Of a DNA stretch of 13,448 nucleotides, positions 7,446-13,448 are shown piece by piece; the first letter of the stretch is position 1; each line of letters opens with the position of its first letter. This DNA comes from Cyclobacteriaceae bacterium (lineage in GTDB: Bacteria; Bacteroidota; Bacteroidia; Cytophagales; Cyclobacteriaceae): contig JAOTYN010000057.1 in NCBI GenBank assembly GCA_029861825.1, positions 1 through 13,448 of the forward strand, written 5' to 3'. The position numbers and the translations under genes are program-made. The notes under the pieces are model-generated. The model was given only the letters and a program-made list of their open reading frames with translations, ran no database searches and was not told where the DNA came from.

Positions 7446-8596
7446 GAGTTACAGCATTTGTGCCAGCAAGATGCGGCAGTAAGGCCATCCATTTGAAGAA
7501 TATCCGAAATTTCTTTGGACAGCCTTTGATTTTTTGGTGCCTTAAGGCATTGCAGGAAGCGCAATCTGTGCATGAGGTAATAGTAGCCACCGATTGTGAC
7601 GAAATTGAGGATTGCGTGACAAGTTTTGGACTTACTAAAGTCAAGGTTTATCGTCGGAAACCTTCCAACGCCCAGGATCACAGTGCTACTGAAGATGTAA
7701 TGATCGAGTACATTAATTCAGCCGATTTGGATCCAGAACAATATTTACTGCTGGTACAAGCAACCTCACCATTCACCCGTGCTGCAGACTTTGACAAGGC
7801 GGTGACTTTACTTAAAAGCAATACCTTTGATTCCGTCATAAGCTGTGCCCGCGTTAAACGATTTTTTTGGAACGACCATGGACAACCCTTGAACTATGAC
7901 TACCGGGAACGACCGCGGCGGCAAAACTTTTCCGGTACTTTTATGGAAAATGGGGCTTTCTACCTTAATCTGGTCAAAAACATTTTGGAATTCAAAAATC
8001 GACTGAGTGGACATATTGGAGTGTATGAAATGGAAACTTATACTACCTTGGAGATTGATGAAGAAGAAGACTGGATTCAGGGAGAGCAAATCATGGGCAA
8101 ATACCACTTGTCGGAGTCGGCCCAGAAGTCTAAACATATAAAACTTTTCCTCTCGGATGTCGATGGTGTACTCACCGACGCAGGTATGTACTATACCGAG
8201 GCCGGAGATGAAATAAAAAAGTTCAACACCTACGACGGCATGGCATTTAATTTATTACAAGCCAAAGGCGTTAAGGTGGGCATTCTCACTAAAGAAGACC
8301 GAGAACTAAACCGAAGAAGAGCAAAGAAGCTAAATTTGGACTTCGACTTTCATGGCGTCCAGGATAAAATGCAATTGGTACAGCAATTGTGCCAGGACTT
8401 GGGTATTACCCTGGAAGAGGTGGCATACATAGGGGATGACATTAACGATCTGGAACTCCTCCAAGCTGTAGGAATAGCAGCCTGTCCACAAAATGCACGT
8501 CCCGAAGTCAAATACGTTCCGGGAATATATCAGCTTAAAACTCCAGGTGGAGGCGGTGCATTACGTGAATTAGCAGAGCAAATTTTGCTTAAATAA
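7442..8596 (+). CDS. neuA: CMP-nonulosonate cytidylyltransferase fused to KdsC-like HAD phosphatase
   Basis: This 384-residue bifunctional protein activates the keto acid with CTP and, through its second domain, should remove the 9-phosphate first. Residues 1 to about 225 are NeuA: VPARCGSKAIHLKN (7-20, keeping Arg10, Lys14, Lys19 and Asn20), ATD (49-51), LLVQATSPF (103-111), ENGAFYLN (169-176) and LEIDEEEDW (203-211). In the last motif, the first aspartate of the usual metal-binding DxD is Glu204. Residues about 232-384 are a C0-type HAD: DVDGVLTD (239-246, nucleophile Asp239 and acid/base Asp241), Thr283, Lys309 and GDDIND (331-336). Glu285, Arg293 and Lys296 have the spacing of Glu56, Arg64 and Lys67 of the Bacteroides KDN-9-phosphate phosphatase BT1713. 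The start is GTG, overlapping the neuB stop by 4 bases. An AAGGAG abuts the start too closely to be an ordinary ribosome binding site, so translational coupling is likely. Confidence 0.92.
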   Translation: MRVTAFVPARCGSKAIHLKNIRNFFGQPLIFWCLKALQEAQSVHEVIVATDCDEIEDCVTSFGLTKVKVYRRKPSNAQDHSATEDVMIEYINSADLDPEQYLLLVQATSPFTRAADFDKAVTLLKSNTFDSVISCARVKRFFWNDHGQPLNYDYRERPRRQNFSGTFMENGAFYLNLVKNILEFKNRLSGHIGVYEMETYTTLEIDEEEDWIQGEQIMGKYHLSESAQKSKHIKLFLSDVDGVLTDAGMYYTEAGDEIKKFNTYDGMAFNLLQAKGVKVGILTKEDRELNRRRAKKLNLDFDFHGVQDKMQLVQQLCQDLGITLEEVAYIGDDINDLELLQAVGIAACPQNARPEVKYVPGIYQLKTPGGGGALRELAEQILLK

Positions 8597-10635
8597 TGGA
8601 GTGTCCAGTTTGCTTAGGAAAGAACCTCAAGCAGCGGGTTCTGCTTTCGCGAGAAGATCGACACATCACAATTTTTCATTGTGGAAGTTGTACTCATACA
8701 TTTCAGGATCCCGATTCGTATCGAGACATTTACAGCAGTGGGGAATTTACCAGGGTAGCCCGAGGAATATCGGAAATCCCGGATCCCGCTAAGATCAAGG
8801 CATTGGATAAGAAGGCCTGGGCCCGCTTCAACTTTTACTACCGCCACTTGAAAAACTGCCACCATGTACTGGAGGCCGGTAGTTCTATTGGTTCCTTCTT
8901 GCACCTGCTTAAGTTGGATGGGAAGTCTATCACCGGTATTGAGCCTGATCCTAATTACTGTGAATTCTCAAAAGATCAATATTTTCTTGAACAAGAACCG
9001 GTGCTGCTCGATGATTTTCAAAGTGCTGAAAAGTTTAATGGGATTTGCAGTTTTCATGTGATTGAGCATGTTCGGGATCTGCATGGTTTTATGAACAAAA
9101 TTTATACACTGCTGCAAGAAAATGGCAAGCTGTTAATCGAGTGTCCATCCTGGGAAATCCATTCCTTCGGATCTAAGAAGCACACTGTATGGCAGCCACA
9201 CTTGCATTATTTTACTCTGGCCAGTATGTACCGTTTGCTTAGTAAAAAATTTAAGATTACGGATCTGGGATTTTTCGGAATAGCACTATACGTCTGTGCA
9301 GAATACAGTGGAGAAAGCACTTATGACCGTAAAACTTTTAGTCGAATAAAACGGCGTTCAGCTCAGGTTCACTTCTGGAATGAATGGATCCCCAGAATAA
9401 AGCTTGGTAAGGGATTGCTACCCTTAACCACTACCCAACTTATTCTGCAACCAATCCTTCAAGAAACAGTATCGGAATCAATAACCAAGTTGAAGGATTT
9501 TGGAATTTTTGCACTTAAAGAGCGGCTCTACCGAGCAAAGGAGTCGGGATGGTCGATAGGAAATAAAGCATTGCACCTATCATATTTCAGTGGATTTGAA
9601 AATGCCGGGGACACCGTGTTATCAAAATGCGTTAGGGATAGTTTCAGAACTTTGATAAACATTGAATCCTGGAAATTGCGACCCGTAACTGCCCCAGTTA
9701 CCTCGAGATTGATTCGGGAAATCAACAGCAGCCCATTCTTGCTAGTGGGTGGTGGAGGGCTCCTACTTCCCGACTCCAATCCCAACAGCAAGTCGGGCTG
9801 GCAATGGGCCGTCAGCAGGCAGGAACTTGACGCTATTGAAGTCCCAATAGTGGTCTATGGGATTGGGTATAACTACTTTCTTGGTCAGGAACCCCAAGAA
9901 CTATTCGTTAAAAGTCTAATTCATATTATCAAAAAATCCAAGTTCTTTAGCTTAAGGAATCACGGCAGCATCAACGCCGTAAAGAAGCTTATACCTAGCG
10001 GCCTGCACCCGAAACTTCGCTGGCAACCATGTCCTACCACCCTGATACGACACTGGGAGCCCGGTCTACCAAACAAACCGAAAACCAAAAATATTGCTAT
10101 AAACGTCGCATACGATCGATATTGGCGTCGATTTGGGAAGGACATGTACACCATTCTTGATCAGTTGGCCTTAGCCCTAAAGGCAATTGCCGCCAAAGGT
10201 TACAACATTTATAATGTTTGCCATTTGAAGGACGATGCCAAGTTTGAGATTTCCTTAAACAAACATAAGGTCCCCTACCAAACTGTTCAGCTACAATTCG
10301 CTTTGCCCAGGAAGGTGTATGAGATTTACAACCAAATGGACCTGGTTATGGGTCTGAGAGGACATGCTCAAATGATACCGTTTGGAGTCAACTGCAAAAT
10401 AATTTCATTAGGAAGTCACCACAAGGTTCGATACTTCCTCGAGGATATACAGGCATTGGATTGGTTTGTAGATCTCCGAGAAGAGCCAACCAACATAAAG
10501 TATCGAATTCTTGACACCTTTGAAAAAATCTATCAAGAAGAGCGGTCCGTAAATGAGAGGCTACTTGCTCAACAACAAAAACTTATGGACATTACCGCAC
10601 AAAATGCGGCTGAGATTACAGATTTGATAAGATGA
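8596..10635 (+). CDS. Fusion: zinc-ribbon SAM methyltransferase + polysaccharide pyruvyl transferase
   Basis: One 679-residue reading frame holds two enzymes. The N-terminal half starts with a four-cysteine zinc ribbon (Cys3, Cys6, Cys29, Cys32), then a class I methyltransferase fold with motif I VLEAGSSIGSFL (91-102), GIEPDP (114-119), FHVIEHVRDL (153-162) and LLIECPSW (179-186). It resembles methyltransferases of sugar and O-antigen clusters. A linker at about 240-325 leads to a polysaccharide pyruvyl transferase domain: HLSYFSGFENAGDT (327-340), LLVGGGGLLLP (382-392), YGIG (421-424), SLRNHGS (452-458) and MGLRGHAQMIPFGV (585-598). That family adds pyruvyl ketals to sugars using phosphoenolpyruvate. 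The start ATG overlaps the neuA stop by one base (TAATG). The protein probably decorates the glycan made here, either the nonulosonate or a neighbouring residue. Both domain calls are good, but substrates are unknown. Confidence 0.85.
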   Translation: MECPVCLGKNLKQRVLLSREDRHITIFHCGSCTHTFQDPDSYRDIYSSGEFTRVARGISEIPDPAKIKALDKKAWARFNFYYRHLKNCHHVLEAGSSIGSFLHLLKLDGKSITGIEPDPNYCEFSKDQYFLEQEPVLLDDFQSAEKFNGICSFHVIEHVRDLHGFMNKIYTLLQENGKLLIECPSWEIHSFGSKKHTVWQPHLHYFTLASMYRLLSKKFKITDLGFFGIALYVCAEYSGESTYDRKTFSRIKRRSAQVHFWNEWIPRIKLGKGLLPLTTTQLILQPILQETVSESITKLKDFGIFALKERLYRAKESGWSIGNKALHLSYFSGFENAGDTVLSKCVRDSFRTLINIESWKLRPVTAPVTSRLIREINSSPFLLVGGGGLLLPDSNPNSKSGWQWAVSRQELDAIEVPIVVYGIGYNYFLGQEPQELFVKSLIHIIKKSKFFSLRNHGSINAVKKLIPSGLHPKLRWQPCPTTLIRHWEPGLPNKPKTKNIAINVAYDRYWRRFGKDMYTILDQLALALKAIAAKGYNIYNVCHLKDDAKFEISLNKHKVPYQTVQLQFALPRKVYEIYNQMDLVMGLRGHAQMIPFGVNCKIISLGSHHKVRYFLEDIQALDWFVDLREEPTNIKYRILDTFEKIYQEERSVNERLLAQQQKLMDITAQNAAEITDLIR

Positions 10636-10647
10636 TAATCAAATTCT

Positions 10648-12120
10648 ATGGGTCTTATAGGACGACAATCGATTAAATCCACCATATACATCTATCTAGG
10701 TGTAGGTGCGGGATTTATTTTGCGGGCCAAGCTCTTTCCTCAACATCTCAGTGAATCGGAGATCGGCATCCTGGCCCTGCTGATTTCATATGGATCAATT
10801 TTTGCCCAGATCGCCATCCTGGGGTTCAACCATGCCACTATCAAGTACTTCCCGTTCTTCCGCAATCCCAAACAGGGACATCACGGCTTTTTACTGCTTT
10901 ATCTCATAGTGGCAGCAGTCGGATTCCTGCTGTTCATGGGGCTGCAGTGGCTGGTAGCAGAGATTACCTTCACTACAGAGGTCGACCTATTCCAACAATA
11001 TTACTTTTTGTGCATACCCCTCACGGCCTCTTTACTGCTCTTTTTGGTTATGGACAACTACAATACAGCCCTTTACAATGCCAGTACCGGGGTTTTTCTA
11101 CGGGAATTTGTCCTGCGTATAGTCATGCTGGGTTTCTTTATGCTGTTCATCTGGCAGATTGTCGACTTTGGATCCTACGCCTACCTGTACATAGGCTCCT
11201 TTACCTTGATCGCATTATTGATGATGGCTTTCATCATTTGGCGTGGTGAGTTTTTAGTAAAGCCTACTCCTAGACTGTGGAACAAGACCTTGTTAAAGGC
11301 TATGGCCGGAATCAGTTTTTTTGGATTGCTTACCGGTCTGAACAACGTGGTGATACTTCAGGTCAACAACATTCTCATAGATGCCTATTACAACGAAGCC
11401 ATGACCGGGATTTACATTACCAATTTCTTTTTCGCCGCCCTCATCTTATTGCCTTCCCGTGGACTGAACAAAATAGCCCCTACCATTATTTCCAACGCCT
11501 TCAAATCACGCGATCTGGATACAGTGCATCAGGTGCATTACAAAAGCACCATCAATCAAATGGTGATCGGACTGTTGTTGTTTGTGGGACTCTATATCAA
11601 CTTGCACAACGTATATCGTATCCTTCCGGAGTCTTATGCCATAGGATCCATGGTGATCATTTATACCGGGATGGCTAATCTGGTTCAGATGTTAGGGGGC
11701 ATAAGCAGCTCCATAATTGGGTTTTCGGATTATTTCCGCTATAACACCTACTTGACGGTTATTCAATTGATCATTCTGGTGATATTGAACCTGCTTCTAT
11801 TACCCAGCTGGGGCATTACTGGAGCTGCCCTGGCCACATTGGGCGCTATCTTGGTGATCAATGTGTTGAAATTCGTTTTTCTTAAAATCAAATTTGATAT
11901 CCAGCCCTATAGGATCAAACATCTACTGGGGCTTATCACTGCCGCAATTTGTCTGGGCATTAATTATTTCTTACCGGAATTGCCACAATTGATACCCGAT
12001 ATCCTCATGCGAAGCGCAATTATCACCGTTATCTATGTCTCTTTGAGTTATTTATTAAAAATTTCCCCGGAAATGAACCATGCCATCAATAAAACGTTTG
12101 AAAAGTTGAGAATTCGATAA
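10648..12120 (+). CDS. Wzx-type oligosaccharide flippase (MVF/MATE-like)
   Basis: This 490-residue, highly hydrophobic protein has roughly 12 to 14 membrane segments spread along its whole length and belongs to the polysaccharide biosynthesis (Wzx/MurJ-like) exporters. Typical features are the N-terminal GRQSIKSTIYIYLGVGAGF (4-22), with a basic cytoplasmic tail before helix 1, an internal repeat-like second half starting near GISFFGLLTGLNN, and the short GITGAALATL motif close to the C-terminus. The last residues are basic. Its role would be to move the undecaprenyl-linked glycan assembled by the upstream enzymes from the inner to the outer face of the inner membrane. It follows the methyltransferase-pyruvyltransferase gene by 12 bases and closes the compact gene run. 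No Wzy-type polymerase or O-antigen ligase is seen in the window. The family is clear and the cargo is inferred from context. Confidence 0.88.
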   Translation: MGLIGRQSIKSTIYIYLGVGAGFILRAKLFPQHLSESEIGILALLISYGSIFAQIAILGFNHATIKYFPFFRNPKQGHHGFLLLYLIVAAVGFLLFMGLQWLVAEITFTTEVDLFQQYYFLCIPLTASLLLFLVMDNYNTALYNASTGVFLREFVLRIVMLGFFMLFIWQIVDFGSYAYLYIGSFTLIALLMMAFIIWRGEFLVKPTPRLWNKTLLKAMAGISFFGLLTGLNNVVILQVNNILIDAYYNEAMTGIYITNFFFAALILLPSRGLNKIAPTIISNAFKSRDLDTVHQVHYKSTINQMVIGLLLFVGLYINLHNVYRILPESYAIGSMVIIYTGMANLVQMLGGISSSIIGFSDYFRYNTYLTVIQLIILVILNLLLLPSWGITGAALATLGAILVINVLKFVFLKIKFDIQPYRIKHLLGLITAAICLGINYFLPELPQLIPDILMRSAIITVIYVSLSYLLKISPEMNHAINKTFEKLRIR

Positions 12121-12136
12121 TTAATTAATTACTTTG
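12106..12136 (+). promoter_or_regulatory. Candidate Bacteroidota promoter for pfkA (TTG-N20-TTACTTTG)
   Basis: TTG at 12106-12108 and TTACTTTG at 12129-12136 are separated by 20 bases, close to the TTG-N19/20-TAnnTTTG arrangement of Bacteroidota sigma-A promoters, with one mismatch in the -7 element. The pfkA ATG follows 26 bases downstream. The -33 part overlaps the end of the flippase gene. It suggests that pfkA has its own promoter and is not simply the last gene of the glycan operon. Confidence 0.4.
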
Positions 12137-12162
12137 GCAGGCTTTTTTAAGATCAAATTTTC

Positions 12163-13134
12163 ATGAAAAGAGTTGCAGTTTATACTTCAGGAGGGGATGC
12201 GCCAGGGATGAATGCCTGTATACGTGCAGTGGTGCGAGGTGCCATTTATCACGGGGTGGAAATTTATGGAATACGCTATGGGTATGCAGGAATGATCAAA
12301 GGAGATATGAAGCAGCTAAGCTCTCATTCTGTAAGTAATATCATTCAGAAAGGCGGCACCATTCTGAAGTCGGCCCGTAGTGAAGAATTTATGACTAAGG
12401 AGGGCCGAAAAAAAGCTTATGAATCGCTCAAGGAACACGGTATTGAAGGACTGATCTGTATCGGGGGCGATGGTTCATTCACTGGGGCCAAAATTTTTTA
12501 TGAGGAGTTTGGCATACCTATAGTAGGGGCTCCAGGTACCATCGACAATGATATATATGGGACTGACTTTACCATCGGATTCGATACTGCAGTGAATACC
12601 GCCATTTCCGCAATAGACAAGATCAGGGATACCGCCGATTCCCATGATAGAATATTTTTTGTTGAGGTTATGGGCCGAGACTCCGGGTATATTGCCATCC
12701 GCTCCGGGATCTGCGGAGGAGCGGAGATCGTATTGGTCCCTGAAACGAATACTACCATGGAAGAGGTTATAGAAACCTTGAAGAAAGGAAAGAATCGATC
12801 CAAAACTTCCAGCCTGGTAGTGGTAGCGGAAGGAGATGAAATTGGGGGAGCCATAGAAATCGCGGAAATGGCCCGTAAGCATTTGCAAGATGCTGATATT
12901 AGAGTGGCTACTTTGGGTCATATCCAGAGAGGAGGTGCCCCATCCGCAAAGGATCGTATTCTGGCTAGTAGAATGGGGCTCAGTGCCATTGAAGGGCTAC
13001 TGAACGGACGAAAGAATGTAATGGCCGGTGTTATGAAGGACGAACTGGTTTACACTCCTTTTGAACATGCCATCACCATTGAAAAAACCCTTAGTCCCGA
13101 TTTACTGCGCATGGTGGATATATTCAATTCCTAA
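12163..13134 (+). CDS. pfkA: ATP-dependent 6-phosphofructokinase
   Basis: This 323-residue cytoplasmic enzyme phosphorylates fructose-6-phosphate to fructose-1,6-bisphosphate, the committed step of glycolysis. Full-length family motifs are present: TSGGDAPGMNA (8-18), GGDGSFTGA (101-109), PGTIDND (124-130), IGFDTAVNT (138-146), EVMGRDSGYIA (168-178), PETN (193-196) and GHIQRGGAP (252-260). Gly104 and Gly125 are the residues typical of ATP-using enzymes; pyrophosphate-dependent relatives have Asp and Lys there. The length is normal for the short bacterial type, and the ATG start fits the expected N-terminus. It lies 42 bases after the flippase, with a candidate promoter of its own, so it is probably a housekeeping neighbour and not part of the glycan pathway. 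Its stop overlaps that of the convergent miaA gene. Confidence 0.97.
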   Translation: MKRVAVYTSGGDAPGMNACIRAVVRGAIYHGVEIYGIRYGYAGMIKGDMKQLSSHSVSNIIQKGGTILKSARSEEFMTKEGRKKAYESLKEHGIEGLICIGGDGSFTGAKIFYEEFGIPIVGAPGTIDNDIYGTDFTIGFDTAVNTAISAIDKIRDTADSHDRIFFVEVMGRDSGYIAIRSGICGGAEIVLVPETNTTMEEVIETLKKGKNRSKTSSLVVVAEGDEIGGAIEIAEMARKHLQDADIRVATLGHIQRGGAPSAKDRILASRMGLSAIEGLLNGRKNVMAGVMKDELVYTPFEHAITIEKTLSPDLLRMVDIFNS

Positions 13135-13448
13135 CCATTTTCAAGATAGTGCAGAATAGCCTGAAATTCATCAGGGTGAAACCAACGATACTGTTGATCC
13201 TTGCGGAACCAGGTAAGCTGTCTTTTGGCATATCGGCGGCTGTTGCGTTTTAGAAGTCGTACCGCTTCCTGCTTTTGGTATTTGCCTTTCAGATAATCAA
13301 ATACCTCTTGATATCCCACTGTTTGTAAGGGTACCAGATCCTCATAGTTCATGAGTTTTTGAGCCTCTTTGAACAGCCCTCGAGCAATCATTTGGTCCAT
13401 GCGCTGATCGATACGCTCATAAAGTTCATCCCGCTCCCGATTCAGACC
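13131..13448 (-). CDS. miaA: tRNA dimethylallyltransferase MiaA (C-terminal part; 5' end outside window)
   Basis: The last 105 residues of MiaA are visible, reading from the right window edge to a TAG at 13131-13133. MiaA adds a dimethylallyl group to adenosine-37 of tRNAs that read codons starting with U. The recognisable pieces are RMDQMIARGLFKEAQKLM, LQTVGYQEVFDYLKG (about 51-65 of the visible part) and RRYAKRQLTWFRKD, the conserved tRNA-contacting C-terminal signature. The protein is usually about 300 residues, so about two thirds of the gene, including the P-loop, lies beyond the window. The frame stays open to the edge with no sign of damage. It is convergent with pfkA, and the two stop codons share two bases (CTAA), leaving no intergenic space for a terminator. 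Confidence 0.95.
   Translation of the reverse strand, partial: GLNRERDELYERIDQRMDQMIARGLFKEAQKLMNYEDLVPLQTVGYQEVFDYLKGKYQKQEAVRLLKRNSRRYAKRQLTWFRKDQQYRWFHPDEFQAILHYLENG

Noticed and set aside
12118..12131. TAATTAATTAATTA palindromic stretch as a terminator or operator
   Set aside because: It is short, made only of A and T, and has no GC-rich stem. It overlaps the spacer of the candidate pfkA promoter and can arise by chance in AT-rich spacers.
12475..12921. 148-codon minus-strand frame inside pfkA
   Set aside because: It is antisense to a fully conserved housekeeping enzyme and is best explained as a codon-usage shadow.
12163..13134. pfkA as a functional member of the nonulosonate cluster
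   Set aside because: Although it links to fructose-6-phosphate metabolism, it has a candidate promoter of its own and is a universal glycolytic gene. Adjacency alone is not evidence.

Overview
The window reads as chromosomal DNA from a member of Bacteroidota, most likely the Flavobacteriales. The grounds are the YfhO-type membrane protein in the form common in that phylum, start codons with little or no Shine-Dalgarno sequence, candidate promoters of the TTG / TAnnTTTG type, and a GC content that looks to be in the mid-40s. There are no insertion sequences, phage genes, CRISPR arrays, tRNAs or rRNAs, and no stretch over 300 bases lacks a gene.

Layout: the left edge holds most of ffh on the minus strand (signal recognition particle GTPase, cut off in its C-terminal M domain). 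After an 89-base divergent gap, everything to about 13.1 kb is on the plus strand: a membrane-anchored family 2 glycosyltransferase; a large YfhO-type GT-C-like membrane protein; a second family 2 glycosyltransferase; a GT42/DUF115-like protein that I propose is a nonulosonic (sialic-type) acid transferase; a NeuB-type synthase; a NeuA cytidylyltransferase fused to a KdsC-like HAD phosphatase; a methyltransferase fused to a polysaccharide pyruvyl transferase; a Wzx-type flippase; and then pfkA. At the right edge the 3' part of miaA lies on the minus strand, and its stop codon overlaps that of pfkA.

How the genes fit together: from 4771 to 12120 six genes are packed with gaps of 12 bases or less, or with overlaps, as expected of one operon. 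Three consecutive products form a compact nonulosonate unit. The NeuB-like enzyme carries sequence marks of the animal-type 9-phosphate synthase. The fused NeuA-HAD protein carries the residues that separate KDN-9-phosphate phosphatase from KDO-8-phosphate phosphatase. Together they could convert a six-carbon sugar 6-phosphate plus phosphoenolpyruvate into a CMP-activated nine-carbon acid. No UDP-GlcNAc epimerase or aminotransferase is present, so mannose-6-phosphate as substrate, giving KDN, is the simplest reading. The gene just upstream would be the transferase, the downstream fusion would decorate the glycan with methyl and pyruvyl groups, and the flippase would export the lipid-linked product.

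The most noteworthy items are the uncharacterised candidate nonulosonate transferase, the methyltransferase-pyruvyltransferase fusion, and the animal-like pairing of a 9-phosphate synthase (lacking its usual C-terminal SAF domain) with a cytidylyltransferase-phosphatase fusion. These functions are inferred from motifs and context, and no database search was available.
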